DNA of 64,000 nucleotides from Cellulomonas sp. Root930 (GTDB lineage: Bacteria > Actinomycetota > Actinomycetes > Actinomycetales > Cellulomonadaceae), in the NCBI GenBank assembly GCA_001429255.1, contig LMJI01000001.1, positions 1,844,310-1,908,309 of the forward strand, written 5' to 3'. A model generated the notes under the pieces. That model was given only the letters and a program-made list of their open reading frames with translations. It searched no databases and was not told the DNA's origin. A program made the position numbers and the translations under genes. The first letter of the stretch is position 1. Each line of letters starts with the position of its first letter. Of this stretch, positions 36,918-47,662 are shown one piece after another.

Positions 36918-38227
36918 CGGGTCTCCTCCCACGCGGCGCGGACGGCCGAGCCCAGCATGGCCCCGACGTCGCCGAGCACGTGCCTGCCGCCCTCGACCCG
37001 CACGACGCCGCCGACCACCACGGTGTCGACGTCGGCGCTGCCCGCCACCAGGACCAGCTGCGCGGGGTCCGCCCCGGCCGTGCGGGGGGTGTCGGTGCGG
37101 ACGGCGACCAGGTCGGCCGGGGCACCGACGGCCAGGCGTCCGCCCGTGGGGTCACCGAGGCTCAGGTGACCGCCGGTCGTCAGCAGGGCGACGAGCTCGG
37201 CGGGGGACAGGACCCCGCGGGACTCCTCGGCGAGCCGCTCGTGCATCTCGACCGACCGCGCCTCCGCCAGCAGGTCGGTGCGCACGTGCTGGTCGCTGCC
37301 GACGCTCAGGCGCGCGCCCGCCGACTGCAGGAGGGCGCCGGGCGCGATGCCGTCGCCGAGGTCCTGCTCGGTGGACGGGCACAGGCAGATCCCGGTCCGC
37401 GTCGAGCCGAGGATCGCGACGTCCTCCGGTGTGACGTGCACGGCGTGGACCGCGGTGGTGCTCGGGCCGAGCGCCCCCGCGTCCTCCAGGACCCTGGTCG
37501 GGGTGGCGCCGAACGTGGCCAGTGCCTGCTCGTTCTCCAGCCGCTGCTCGGACAGGTGCACGTGCAGCGGGCGGCCGGTGGCGTGCGCGGCGATCCGGGG
37601 GAGGTCGTCCAGGGGGACCGCGCGCACGGAGTGGATCGCCGCGCCGACCGTGAGGGTGTCGTCCGGGCGCAGTGCGGCGACGCGGGCGGCCCAGGCGTCG
37701 ACGTCGTGGTCGCCGAACCGTCGCTGGACGCCCTCCAGCGGCGCGTCGATCCCGCCGGTCAGGTACGCGGTGTCCAGGAGCGTGATCCGCAGGCCGGCCT
37801 CGCGCGCGGCGGTGCGCAGGGCCTCGGCCATGACGTTCGGGTCGTCGTAGGGGGTGCCGCCGGGGCCGTGGTGCAGGTAGTGGAACTCGCCGACCGCGGT
37901 GACCCCGGCGAGCACCATCTCGGCGTAGGTGGCGCGGGCGAGGTCCAGGTACGTGTCGGGGGTCAGGGTGGCGGCGAGCGCGTACATGCGGTCCCGCCAC
38001 GTCCAGAACGTGCCGCCGTCGTCGTGCGTCCGCCCCCGCAGCGCCCGGTGGAACGCGTGCGAGTGCGTGTTGGCGAAGCCGGGCAGGACGACGCCGGGCA
38101 GCCGGTGGTCGTCCGGGCTCGCCGGTGCCTGGTCGACGGCGACGATCCGTCCGTCGGCCACGGTGATCCGGACGTCGTCGGCCAAGCCGTCCGGGAGCCA
38201 CGCGTGCGCAGCCCAGTACGTGGTCAC
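36914..38227 (-). CDS. hutF: Formimidoylglutamate deiminase
   Basis: A 437-residue amidohydrolase turning N-formimidoyl-glutamate into N-formyl-glutamate and ammonia. The metal-binding [13 protein letters not shown], the [10 protein letters not shown] segment and [14 protein letters not shown] are characteristic of HutF. Its presence means this organism uses the two-step HutF route rather than formiminoglutamase. The GTG at 38227 overlaps the upstream stop (GTGA) and the stop overlaps hutI (ATGA). The long frame upstream of the GTG lies antisense within the M20 gene and is not coding. Confidence 0.93.
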   Translation of the reverse strand: MTTYWAAHAWLPDGLADDVRITVADGRIVAVDQAPASPDDHRLPGVVLPGFANTHSHAFHRALRGRTHDDGGTFWTWRDRMYALAATLTPDTYLDLARATYAEMVLAGVTAVGEFHYLHHGPGGTPYDDPNVMAEALRTAAREAGLRITLLDTAYLTGGIDAPLEGVQRRFGDHDVDAWAARVAALRPDDTLTVGAAIHSVRAVPLDDLPRIAAHATGRPLHVHLSEQRLENEQALATFGATPTRVLEDAGALGPSTTAVHAVHVTPEDVAILGSTRTGICLCPSTEQDLGDGIAPGALLQSAGARLSVGSDQHVRTDLLAEARSVEMHERLAEESRGVLSPAELVALLTTGGHLSLGDPTGGRLAVGAPADLVAVRTDTPRTAGADPAQLVLVAGSADVDTVVVGGVVRVEGGRHVLGDVGAMLGSAVRAAWEETR

Positions 38228-39387
38228 GTCAGCAACCGTCCCAGGACCGCGGCCAGCGCGTCGATGCCCGCGACGCAGTCGGCCTCGTCGGCGTCCTCCG
38301 CGGGTGCGTGCGAGACGCCCGTGGGGTTGCGGACGAAGAGCATGGCCGTGGGGATGCCCGCGGCCGCGAGGATGCCCGCGTCGTGGCCCGCACCGGTGCC
38401 CAGGCGCGGTGGGTCGTCCAGCGCGCCCGCGACGACGTCCGCGAGGTCGGCGTCGAGCACGGTGACCGGCGTCCAGGACTCCTCCTGCGGCGCGTAGTCC
38501 CTGAGCATGGCGAGGACCGCACGGACCGCCGACTCGTCCTCCGCGCGGACGTCCAGCCACGCGGTCACCTGCGACGGGATCGCGTTCACGCCGTTCGGGT
38601 CCACCCGCAGCTTCCCGACGGTCGCCAGCGCGCCGGCGTCCTCGGCAGCCCGCCTGACCTGCGCGATCAGTGCCGCGAGGTCGAGCATCGGGTCGTGCCG
38701 GTCGGCCAGCGGGGTGGTGCCGGCGTGGTTGGCCTCGCCGCGCAGCTCCACACGCCAGCGGCCGTGCGGCCAGATCATCCGGCCGACGCCGACCGCGTCG
38801 CCGGTGTGCACGAGGGCGCGGCCCTGCTCGACGTGCAGCTCGACGAAGGACGCGACGCGGCGCAGCGCCTGCGGGTCGGGACCGAGCTCCGCGGGGTCGC
38901 GGCCGGCGGTGCGCAGGGCGTCGGCCATGCTCACCCCGTCGGCATCGCGCAGCGCCCGCGCCCGGTCTGCGTCCAGCACGCCCGTGATCAGCCGGGAGCC
39001 CGCGCAGGCGACGCCGAACCGGGCGCCCTCCTCGTCGACGAAGTTCACGATCCCGAGCGGCCGCTGCGGTGTCACGCCGCGCTCCCGCAGCAGATCGAGG
39101 GCCGCGAACCCGCTGACCACCCCGAGCGGCCCGTCGAACGCGCCGCCGCCCGGGACGGAGTCGAGGTGGCTTCCCGTGACGACCCCCGGGGTCGCGTCGG
39201 GGTCGCCCCACCAGGCCCACTGGTTGCCCGCGCGGTCGGTGACCAGGTCGAGTCCCCGGGACTGCGCCTCACCGGCGAACCACTCGCGCAGCGTGTGGTC
39301 CTCGCGCGTCCAGGCGAACCGGCGGTAGCCCCCGTCGGTGGCGCGCCCGACCGACGACAGGTCCGACCACGTGCCCGCGAACGTCAC
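38224..39387 (-). CDS. M20 amidohydrolase (allantoate amidohydrolase-like), candidate N-formylglutamate deformylase
   Basis: A 387-residue zinc hydrolase of the amidase/hydantoinase-carbamoylase group. Metal ligands are visible in [38 protein letters not shown] and GAGHDAG, and the lid-domain residue set in NHAGTTPL. Family members hydrolyse allantoate, N-carbamoyl and N-acyl amino acids. It is coupled on both sides by GTGA overlaps to hutU and hutF, and no HutG-type deformylase is in the operon, so the likeliest job is removing formate from N-formyl-glutamate. That role is an inference from context. Confidence 0.85.
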   Translation of the reverse strand: MTFAGTWSDLSSVGRATDGGYRRFAWTREDHTLREWFAGEAQSRGLDLVTDRAGNQWAWWGDPDATPGVVTGSHLDSVPGGGAFDGPLGVVSGFAALDLLRERGVTPQRPLGIVNFVDEEGARFGVACAGSRLITGVLDADRARALRDADGVSMADALRTAGRDPAELGPDPQALRRVASFVELHVEQGRALVHTGDAVGVGRMIWPHGRWRVELRGEANHAGTTPLADRHDPMLDLAALIAQVRRAAEDAGALATVGKLRVDPNGVNAIPSQVTAWLDVRAEDESAVRAVLAMLRDYAPQEESWTPVTVLDADLADVVAGALDDPPRLGTGAGHDAGILAAAGIPTAMLFVRNPTGVSHAPAEDADEADCVAGIDALAAVLGRLLT

Positions 39388-41045
39388 GAGCCCTCCCGCA
39401 TCGGCACGCGCAGCCCGTTCGCCGTCGCCACGTCGTCGGCCCGCGGGTAGCCGGCGTCGACGTGCCGCAGCACGCCCATCGCGGGGTCGTTGGAGAGCAC
39501 CCGGGCGAGCTTGCGCGCCGCCAGCTCGGTCCCGTCGGCCACGGACACCTGCCCGGCGTGGATCGAGCGGCCCATGCCGACGCCACCACCGTGGTGGATC
39601 GACACCCAGGTGGCCCCCGACGACGCGGCGACCAGCGCGTTCAGCAGCGGCCAGTCGGCGATCGCGTCCGAGCCGTCGGCCATGCCCTCGGTCTCCCGGT
39701 ACGGGGACGCGACCGAGCCGGCGTCGAGGTGGTCGCGCCCGATGACGAGCGGGGCTGCCACGTCGCCGGACGCCACGAGCTCGTTGAACCGCAGGCCCGC
39801 CCGGTCGCGCTCCCCGTGCCCGAGCCAGCAGATGCGCGCCGGGAGTCCCTGGAACGCGACGCGGTCCTGCGCGGCGCGGATCCAGCGGTGCAGGTGGTCG
39901 TCGTCGGGGAACAGGTCGAGCACGGCCTGGTCGGTCACCGCGATGTCGCGCGGGTCGCCCGACAGTGCCGCCCAGCGGAACGGGCCCTTGCCCTCGGCGA
40001 ACAGCGGCCGGATGTACGCGGGGACGAACCCGGGGAAGTCGAAGGCGCGCTCGTAGCCGCCCTGCCGGGCCTCGTCTCGGATCGAGTTGCCGTAGTCGAA
40101 CACCTCGGCGCCGGCATCCAGGAACCCGACCATCGCCTCGACGTGGCGCGCCATCGACTCGCGCGCGCGCTCGGTGAACTCCTCCGGCTCGGCCGCGGCG
40201 TAGGACGCCCAGTCGGCCACCTCGACCCCGACGGGGAGGTAGCTGAGCGGGTCGTGCGCGGACGTCTGGTCGGTGACCACGTCGACCTCGACCCCGCGGC
40301 GCAGCAGCTCGGGCAGCACGGTCGCGCAGTTGCCGACGACGCCGACCGACAGGGCCTCTTTCGATGCCCTCGCCGCGCTGACCAGCGCGATCGCCTCGTC
40401 GAGGCTCGTCGCCACCCGGTCCAGATAGCGCTCGCGGACCCGCCGCTGCAACCGGTCACCGTCGACGTCGACGATCAGGCACGCCCCGCCGTTCAGGGTC
40501 ACCGCGAGCGGCTGCGCGCCGCCCATCCCGCCGCAGCCGCCGGTCACGGTCAGCGTGCCGGCCAGGGTGCCGCCGAACCGCTTCGCGGCCACCGCGGCCA
40601 GCGTCTCGTACGTGCCCTGCAGGATCCCCTGCGTGCCGATGTAGATCCACGACCCCGCGGTCATCTGCCCGTACATGGTCAGCCCGAGCTGCTCCAGCCG
40701 CCGGAACTCCGGCCAGGTGGCCCAGTCGCCGACGAGGTTCGAGTTGGCGATCAGCACGCGCGGTGCCCACTCGTGCGTGGTCAGCACGCCGACCGGCTTG
40801 CCCGACTGGACCAGCAGGGTCTCGTCGTCGCCGAGCGTGGTCAGCGTGCGGACGATGGCGTCGTACGCGTCCCACGACCGGGCGGCCTTGCCGGTGCCGC
40901 CGTAGACCACCAGGTCGTCGGGGCGTTCGGCCACCTCCGGGTCGAGGTTGTTCATGAGCATCCGCAGGGGCGCCTCGGTCTGCCAGCTGCGGGCGGTGAG
41001 CGTGGTGCCGCGCGGGGCGCGGACGGGGCGGGGGCCGGCGGTCAT
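39384..41045 (-). CDS. hutU: Urocanate hydratase
   Basis: A 553-residue NAD-dependent enzyme adding water to urocanate. The NAD-binding loop is [17 protein letters not shown], the active-site Cys lies in [16 protein letters not shown], and [15 protein letters not shown] and [12 protein letters not shown] are strongly conserved family stretches. Length is standard (550-560). The ATG overlaps the hutH stop (ATGA) and its stop overlaps the M20 gene, so it sits second in a five-gene coupled operon. Confidence 0.97.
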   Translation of the reverse strand: MTAGPRPVRAPRGTTLTARSWQTEAPLRMLMNNLDPEVAERPDDLVVYGGTGKAARSWDAYDAIVRTLTTLGDDETLLVQSGKPVGVLTTHEWAPRVLIANSNLVGDWATWPEFRRLEQLGLTMYGQMTAGSWIYIGTQGILQGTYETLAAVAAKRFGGTLAGTLTVTGGCGGMGGAQPLAVTLNGGACLIVDVDGDRLQRRVRERYLDRVATSLDEAIALVSAARASKEALSVGVVGNCATVLPELLRRGVEVDVVTDQTSAHDPLSYLPVGVEVADWASYAAAEPEEFTERARESMARHVEAMVGFLDAGAEVFDYGNSIRDEARQGGYERAFDFPGFVPAYIRPLFAEGKGPFRWAALSGDPRDIAVTDQAVLDLFPDDDHLHRWIRAAQDRVAFQGLPARICWLGHGERDRAGLRFNELVASGDVAAPLVIGRDHLDAGSVASPYRETEGMADGSDAIADWPLLNALVAASSGATWVSIHHGGGVGMGRSIHAGQVSVADGTELAARKLARVLSNDPAMGVLRHVDAGYPRADDVATANGLRVPMREGS

Positions 41046-42550
41046 GAGCGAGCTCCTAGCTGTGCGGCGACGGCCCCCGACCTGACGGCGTCCGCGGCGG
41101 TCTCGAGGTCGGGGGAGAGGTAGGTGTCCGGCCCCGGGCCGGGGATGCCGGCGTCGCGCAGCAGGTCTCGGACGGCTCTCGTCACCGGCGACGGGTGCAG
41201 CGGCGCCCGCAGGTCGATCGCGCGTGCGGCGGTGAGCAGCTCGATGCCGAGCACCCGGGTCAGGCCGTCGATGGCCCGGCGCAGCTTGCGGGCGGCGTGC
41301 CAGCCCATCGACACGTGGTCCTCCTGCATGGCCGACGACGGGATCGAGTCGACGCTCGCCGGCACCGCCAGCCGCTTGAGCTCGCTGACCAGCCCCGCGG
41401 CCGTGTACTGCGCGATCATCAGGCCGGAGTCGACGCCGGGGTCGTGCGCGAGGAACGCGGGCAGGCCGTGGTTGCGCGAGACGTCGAGGAACCGGTCGGT
41501 GCGGCGCTCGGACATGCTCGCGACGTCAGCCACGGCGATCGCCAGGAAGTCGAGCACGTAGCCGACCGGGGCGCCGTGGAAGTTGCCGTTGGACTCGACG
41601 CGGCCGTCGTCCGTGATCACCGGGTTGTCGATCGCGGCGGCCAGCTCGCGCTCCGCGACCGCCCGCGCGTGCTCGACGGTGTCCCGGGCGGCCCCGTGCA
41701 CCTGCGGCGCGCACCGCAGCGAGTAGGCGTCCTGCACGCGGGTGCACTCGGGGGTCTTGTGGCTGGCCATGATCCCGGAGCCGTGCAGGACCGCGCGGAT
41801 GTTCGCGGCGGAGGTGGCCTGTCCGGGGTGCGGACGGAGGCCCTGGAGGTCGGCCGCGAAGACGGCGTCGGTGCCGAGCAGGGACTCGACGCTCATCGCC
41901 GCGGCGACGTCGGCGGTGTCCAGCAGGACGTCCAGGTCGTGCAGCGCGAGGGCGAGCATGCCGAGCATGCCGTCCGTCCCGTTGATGAGGGCCAGACCCT
42001 CCTTCTCGGTGAGCGTGTGGCCGGGGCGCGCCTCCTCGACGAGCCTCCCAGAGGCGTCGCGCACCTCGCCCTCGCCCATCAGGGCCAGCGCGCAGTGGGC
42101 CAGCGGCGCGAGGTCGCCCGAGCAGCCGAGCGAGCCGTACTCGCGGACCACCGGGGTGAGGCCGGAGTCGAGCATCGCGGCGTACGCGCTCGCGGTCTCC
42201 GGGCGGACGCCGGTGTGGCCGGTGGCCAGGGTCGAGAGGCGCAGCAGCATGAGCGCGCGGACCACCTCCCGCTCCACCTCGGGACCCGTGCTGGCGGCGT
42301 GCGAGCGGACCAGGCTGCGCTGCAGGTCCAGGCGCTTGTCGGCCGGGATGGACAGGGCGGCCAGGGCGCCGAAGCCGGTGGAGATGCCGTAGTGCGGGCG
42401 GGTGTCGGCGGCGAGCTCGTCGACGACCGAGCGGCCGCGGGCGATCGCGGCCAGCGCCTCGTCGGAGAGCCGGACGCCCGCGCCGTGCCGGGCCACCGCG
42501 ACGACGTCGGCGATCGAGACGGGTCCGGTGCCGACGACGACGGTGCTCAT
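41042..42550 (-). CDS. hutH: Histidine ammonia-lyase
   Basis: A 502-residue lyase removing ammonia from histidine to give urocanate. The MIO cofactor forms from residues 143-145, here Cys-Ser-Gly within [14 protein letters not shown] rather than the more familiar Ala-Ser-Gly. The catalytic Tyr is in HYGISTGFG and other active-site residues are in VESNGNFHG and LINGTDGM. The ATG at 42550 lacks a ribosome site, but TGTCAT lies 5 nt upstream. It heads the hut operon and diverges from the IclR gene across an 85-bp promoter region containing a palindrome. Confidence 0.96.
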   Translation of the reverse strand: MSTVVVGTGPVSIADVVAVARHGAGVRLSDEALAAIARGRSVVDELAADTRPHYGISTGFGALAALSIPADKRLDLQRSLVRSHAASTGPEVEREVVRALMLLRLSTLATGHTGVRPETASAYAAMLDSGLTPVVREYGSLGCSGDLAPLAHCALALMGEGEVRDASGRLVEEARPGHTLTEKEGLALINGTDGMLGMLALALHDLDVLLDTADVAAAMSVESLLGTDAVFAADLQGLRPHPGQATSAANIRAVLHGSGIMASHKTPECTRVQDAYSLRCAPQVHGAARDTVEHARAVAERELAAAIDNPVITDDGRVESNGNFHGAPVGYVLDFLAIAVADVASMSERRTDRFLDVSRNHGLPAFLAHDPGVDSGLMIAQYTAAGLVSELKRLAVPASVDSIPSSAMQEDHVSMGWHAARKLRRAIDGLTRVLGIELLTAARAIDLRAPLHPSPVTRAVRDLLRDAGIPGPGPDTYLSPDLETAADAVRSGAVAAQLGARS

Positions 42551-42602
42551 GGTTCATGACACCGCGTGCCCCCGGGCGGGGCGTAGGTGTCGCGCACGGA
42601 TA

Positions 42603-42622
42603 GTGTCTGGGATCTCAGACAC
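42603..42622. promoter_or_regulatory. Palindromic operator between hutH and the IclR gene
   Basis: Perfect 7-bp arms GTGTCTG (42603-42609) and CAGACAC (42616-42622) surround a central GATC with one mismatched pair. It lies 14 bp before the IclR start and 53 bp before hutH, overlapping the candidate -10 TAGTGT (42601-42606) of the IclR gene. It is the best candidate site for that regulator to control both transcripts. Confidence 0.7.
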
Positions 42623-42635
42623 GTGAGGAGGACCC

Positions 42636-43366
42636 GTGACCACCGTGCCTGCGGCGGACGCCACGCTGCGCCTGCTCCGCCACCTGTCGCGGACAGGTCC
42701 GCTGCCTGCTGCGGCGCTGGCGACGGCCCTCGACCTCCCGCGGTCCACCACGTACCACCTGCTCGCGGTCCTCACCGAGCACGGCTTCGTCGCCCACCTG
42801 CCCGAGGAGCGCCGCTACGGCCTCGGCCTCGGTGCCTTCGAGCTGGGCTCCGCCTACTCCCGGCAGGCGCCGCTGGCCCGCGCCGCGCGGCCCGTGCTCG
42901 CGCGGCTGGTCGACCAGGTGGGCGAGAGCGCGCACCTCGCGGTCCTGCACGGGCGGGACGTCCTGTACGTGGTCGAGGAGCGCGCGGCCGGCCGGCCCGC
43001 CCTCGTCACGGACGTCGGGGTGCGGCTGCCGGCCCACCTGACGGCCAGCGGGCGCGCGATCCTCGCGGACCTGCCGACCGCCCAGGTGCGTGCGCTCTTC
43101 CCCGACCGCGACGCGTTCGTCGACCGCACGGGCGTCGGCCCGCGGCGCCTGTCCGAGCTGCGGGCGGTCCTCACCGAGGTGCGACGTGCCGGGTGGGCGT
43201 CCGAGCACGGGGACGTCACCAGCGGGTTCGCGTCGGTCGCCGTGGCCGTGCGGGACCACACCGGGCACCCGATCGCCGGGCTCGCCGTCACGTTCGCGGA
43301 CGGCGACGTCCCCGACGGGCTGGTCGACGCGACGCAGCGGGCCGCCGCGTCGCTCGCGCGGCGGGT

Positions 43367-43370
<4 letters not shown>
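42636..43370 (+). CDS. IclR family regulator of histidine utilisation
   Basis: A 244-residue regulator with an N-terminal winged HTH (LPAAALATALDLPRSTTYHLL) and a C-terminal GAF-like ligand domain (from about residue 75) ending in SGFASVAVAVRDHTGHPIAG, the standard IclR effector region. The GTG at 42636 has GAGGAGG upstream. Divergence from hutH and the palindrome between them imply that it senses histidine or urocanate and controls the hut operon and itself. Its stop overlaps that of the convergent malic enzyme gene in CTAG. Confidence 0.92.
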
Positions 43371-44761
<1,391 letters not shown>

Positions 44762-44795
44762 TCGAACATTGTGGACTCATCTATAGGGTGACCGC
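44762..44795. promoter_or_regulatory. Compact divergent leaderless promoters
   Basis: The 34 bp between the malic enzyme ATG and the Fic-like GTG contain CACAAT on the minus strand (44768-44773), 6 nt before the ATG, and TAGGGT on the plus strand (44784-44789), 6 nt before the GTG. No ribosome site fits either gene. The -35 regions must overlap the opposite promoter or gene (TTCGAA at 44761-44766 is 17 nt before TAGGGT), so the two transcripts probably compete. Confidence 0.6.
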
Positions 44796-45617
44796 GTGAC
44801 CGACCCCCTCGCCCCCCTCCTCGAGCTCGCCGGGGTGGCCGAGGCGGTCGAGCGCTCCCGGATCGCCTGCGAGGAGCTGCGCTGGCACGAGGCCTACCGC
44901 CGGCGGTGGCGCGAGGTGCGTGCCGAGGCCGGCCTGCGGGCCACCCGCGCGTCGTGCGCGATCGAGGGCGCGCGCGTGCCGCTCTCGTTCGTCCGCGAGC
45001 TCGCCACCGGTGGCGGCTCCGACCCGGTCGTCGTCGGTGCGCTGCGGGCCACGGTGCTGGTGGAGCAGTGGATGCCGGCGCTCGGCGCCGGCGGCTCGGC
45101 CGCCCTCCCGCCGCTGCGCCAGCTGCTCGCCCGCGTGCACGCCGCCGCGACCGGCGGGTGGCTCGACGAGCCGGACGTCGGCCGGTTGCGGGTCGACGAG
45201 GTGCCGCAGGACCTCACCGGCCTGGGACCGGCGCCCGTCGGCGACGAGCTGGCCGCGCGCATCGACCTGCTCGACCGGACCCTGCGGGCCACGGCCGTCC
45301 CGGCGCTGGTGGTCGGCGCCGTCGTGCACGGCGAGATGCTCGCGCTGCGGCCCTTCCTCGCCGGCAACGGGCTGGTCGCACGGGCCGTCCATCGGCTGCT
45401 GCTCACCACCCGTGGCCTCGACCCGACCGGCTCGGTGGTTGCCGAGGTCGTCTGGGCGGACGCGCTGAACCCGTACCTGGGCGCCGCCGCGGGGTTCGCG
45501 ACGGGGTCGCCGGAGGGGGTGGCGGCGTGGGTGCGCGCGTCCGGGGACGCGGTCGTGCGCGGTGCGGCCGAGGGGCGGGCGATCGCGGATGCGGTGCTCG
45601 CGGGCTCGCTGGGCTGA
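44796..45617 (+). CDS. Degenerate Fic-domain protein
   Basis: A 273-residue protein with the Fic fold signature in altered form: LRPFLAGNGLVAR at about residues 184-196 corresponds to HPFxDGNGRxxR, but the catalytic His is Arg, the Asp is Ala and the first Arg is Leu. Upstream ATRASCAIEGARVPLS resembles the inhibitory helix motif (S/T)xxxE(G/N). Adenylyl transfer is therefore doubtful, and the protein may bind nucleotides or act as a scaffold. It ends at a strong hairpin. In actinobacteria similar proteins are encoded just before the HAD phosphatase and tad locus, as here. Confidence 0.75.
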   Translation: MTDPLAPLLELAGVAEAVERSRIACEELRWHEAYRRRWREVRAEAGLRATRASCAIEGARVPLSFVRELATGGGSDPVVVGALRATVLVEQWMPALGAGGSAALPPLRQLLARVHAAATGGWLDEPDVGRLRVDEVPQDLTGLGPAPVGDELAARIDLLDRTLRATAVPALVVGAVVHGEMLALRPFLAGNGLVARAVHRLLLTTRGLDPTGSVVAEVVWADALNPYLGAAAGFATGSPEGVAAWVRASGDAVVRGAAEGRAIADAVLAGSLG

Positions 45618-45633
45618 GCCGCCGCAGACGAAC

Positions 45634-45657
45634 GACGGCGCCCCGTGGGGCGCCGTC
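45634..45657 (+). terminator. Hairpin terminator after the Fic-like gene
   Basis: A perfect 11-bp inverted repeat (45634-45644 and 45647-45657, GACGGCGCCCC and its complement) with a 2-nt loop begins 17 nt after the stop. The rest of the gap up to 45887 holds no convincing gene. Confidence 0.8.
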
Positions 45658-45887
45658 GCCAACAGCGGACCGGAGGGTGATCAAGCGTGCACCGGTGTCG
45701 GTCGCGACGGGACCAGCCCGGTCGACCTGCCCATAGGTGGGCTCTCCTGCGCGTGGGTGCCCTCGCGGTCATGCAGTTGTGTTCCTTTGGTACCTCACTT
45801 CCCGGATCCGCGACAGCCGTGGCGACGACGGTGCAGGCCACCCGTCCGGGCGCGCCGGATGCTGGGACGCTGGTCCGCGATGCGGAC

Positions 45888-46694
45888 TCAGCGGCGTCGA
45901 CGGCTCCGGCGGATCGCAAGGGCCGTGACGACCACGGCAACCACCACGAGGGTGACGGCTCCCGCCGTGACGATGCGGGCGCGGCGCGGGAACAGGGGGA
46001 CGGGCCGGACGAACGAGAGGGCGCCCCAGCCGCGCTCGATCGCGAGCCTGCGCAGCGCGCGGTCGGGGTTCACGGCGAACGCGTGCCCGACGGTGCTGAG
46101 CATCGGGGCGTCCGTGATCGAGTCCGAGTACGCGTAGCTGGCGTCGAGGTCGTAGCCCTCCGTCTCGGCGAGCTCGCGGATGGCCGACGCCTTGTTCTCC
46201 CCGTAGGCGTAGAAGTCGATCTCGCCGGTGTACCGGCCGTCGAGCACGTTCATCCGGGTCGCGATGACGTGGTCGGCGCCGAGGATCGCGGCGATCGGCT
46301 CGACCACCTCGGCACCTGACGCCGACACCACCACGACGTCCCGGCCGGCCGCGTGGTGCTCCTCGATGAGCGCCACCGCCTCCGCGTACACCGTGGGATC
46401 GATCGACTCGTGCAGCGTCTCGGCGACGATCGCCGACACCTGCGACACGTCCCAGCCGGCGACCATCCGCGACAGCTGCGCGCGCAGGCGCTCGGTCTGG
46501 TCCTCGTCGGCGCCGCCGAGCAGGTAGAGCAGCTGCGCGTAGGCGGTGCGCACGACGGAGCGGCGGGTGAGCAGGCCCTCGGCGAGGAACGGGCGGGAGA
46601 AGGCCGTGGCCGACGAGGTCGCGATGATCGTCTTGTCGAGGTCGAAGAACGCGGCCTCGCGCGATCGATCCTCGTGCGGCGGATCCACGTCCAT
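45888..46694 (-). CDS. HAD-IB family phosphatase with C-terminal membrane helix
   Basis: A 268-residue HAD-superfamily hydrolase of the SerB-like IB subclass. Motif I is FFDLDKTII with Asp18 as nucleophile and Asp20 as acid/base, motif II is VVSASGAEVV, and motif III/IV is GENKASA followed by YSDSITDAPML. A single transmembrane helix and an Arg-rich tail (about 240-268) anchor it to the membrane with the enzyme inside the cell. Family members hydrolyse phosphoserine or lysophospholipid-type phosphates; the substrate here is unknown. A GGAG lies 4 nt before the ATG at 46694. It diverges from the tad locus, a conserved association. Confidence 0.9.
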   Translation of the reverse strand: MDVDPPHEDRSREAAFFDLDKTIIATSSATAFSRPFLAEGLLTRRSVVRTAYAQLLYLLGGADEDQTERLRAQLSRMVAGWDVSQVSAIVAETLHESIDPTVYAEAVALIEEHHAAGRDVVVVSASGAEVVEPIAAILGADHVIATRMNVLDGRYTGEIDFYAYGENKASAIRELAETEGYDLDASYAYSDSITDAPMLSTVGHAFAVNPDRALRRLAIERGWGALSFVRPVPLFPRRARIVTAGAVTLVVVAVVVTALAIRRSRRRR

Positions 46695-46900
46695 GCTGCT
46701 CCGGGCGGTCGTCGTCGGGGTGCCGTGCGGCTCGCGGCGAGCCTAGTGGCCGACGCCCACACGATGGCGAGCCGCCCTCAGCCCAGCAGTTCCGGGTCGG
46801 CTTCCCCAGATCCACGCCGCGCCGCCGGCCGGCCCGTCGGTCGCAGCCATGCTCGTCGTGCGCCGGCGGCCAGGTCGGACCCCGACGGAAGGCGAACCCG

Positions 46901-47662
46901 ATGACCCCCCTCACGGGCGCTCCCTCCGCCTCACCGACCTGGCCGTCGGTCGCCCCCGGTCCCCGCCGCGCGCTCGTGGTCGGCGTGGTGGCGGGACGCG
47001 GGGGCGGCGGCGCCTCGACGCTCGCGGCCGCGCTCGCCCGGCAGCTCGCGCGCCGGACCGCGACCGCCCTGGTGGACCTCGACCGCGCCTCGGGCGGCAT
47101 CGACGTCCTGCTGGGGCTCGAGGGTGCCGACGGGGTGCGGTGGCCGGACCTCGCCGACGCGCGAGGCGAGGTCTCGGGGGCGGACGTGCTGGCGCTGCTG
47201 CCCCGGTGGGGATCGTGCGCGGTGCTCAGCGCCGACCGTGCGCGGCCTGGGCCGCCCGAGCCCGCGGTCGTCGCCGACGTCCTGCACGCCCTGACCCTGG
47301 CGACCGGGGCGCTCGTGCTGGACCTGGACCGCGCGGCGGTCGTCGCGGGGGAGTCTCTCGTGGAGGCGTGCGACGCGGTGCTCGTCGTGGCACCGCGGGA
47401 CCTGCGCACGGTCGCCGGAATCCTCGCGATGCGGCCCCACCTGGGTGACGGGGTGGCGGCGTCGCTGGTCGTGCGCGGTCCGGCCCCGGGGGGTCTGGGC
47501 ACCGCGGAGCTGGCCGAGGCGGTCGACCTCCCGGTCCTCGCCAGGCTGCCCACGGACCGGCGGGTGCTCGCCGCCCTGGAACGAGGCGGGGTGCCCACCG
47601 GTGGCCGGACCACCCGCGCGGCCGCCCGGATCGTCGCCACGCTCGAGCGGAGCCTGCGGTGA
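46901..47662 (+). CDS. CpaE/Ssd-like septum-site-determining ATPase homologue
   Basis: A 253-residue MinD/ParA-fold protein matching the 'helicase/secretion neighbourhood CpaE-like' family (Ssd of mycobacteria). The P-loop position reads VAGRGGGGASTLAAAL, so the signature lysine of KGG and the GK lysine of the deviant Walker A motif are Arg and Ala. ALVDLDRASGGIDVLLGLE is the switch I-like segment. CpaE proteins localise pilus secretion machinery to cell poles, and Ssd affects septation. Ribosome site GGAAGG precedes the ATG. It overlaps the TadA gene by 4 nt and is first in the tad operon. The receiver-like N-terminal domain of longer Ssd proteins is missing. Confidence 0.85.
   Translation: MTPLTGAPSASPTWPSVAPGPRRALVVGVVAGRGGGGASTLAAALARQLARRTATALVDLDRASGGIDVLLGLEGADGVRWPDLADARGEVSGADVLALLPRWGSCAVLSADRARPGPPEPAVVADVLHALTLATGALVLDLDRAAVVAGESLVEACDAVLVVAPRDLRTVAGILAMRPHLGDGVAASLVVRGPAPGGLGTAELAEAVDLPVLARLPTDRRVLAALERGGVPTGGRTTRAAARIVATLERSLR

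Noticed and set aside
45618..45887. Possible short gene in the gap between the Fic-like and HAD genes, including a minus-strand ATG at 45772 preceded by AAAGGA.
   Set aside because: The frame runs on antisense through the Fic-like gene with an Arg-rich composition and no protein-like features, so apart from the terminator the gap is left unassigned.
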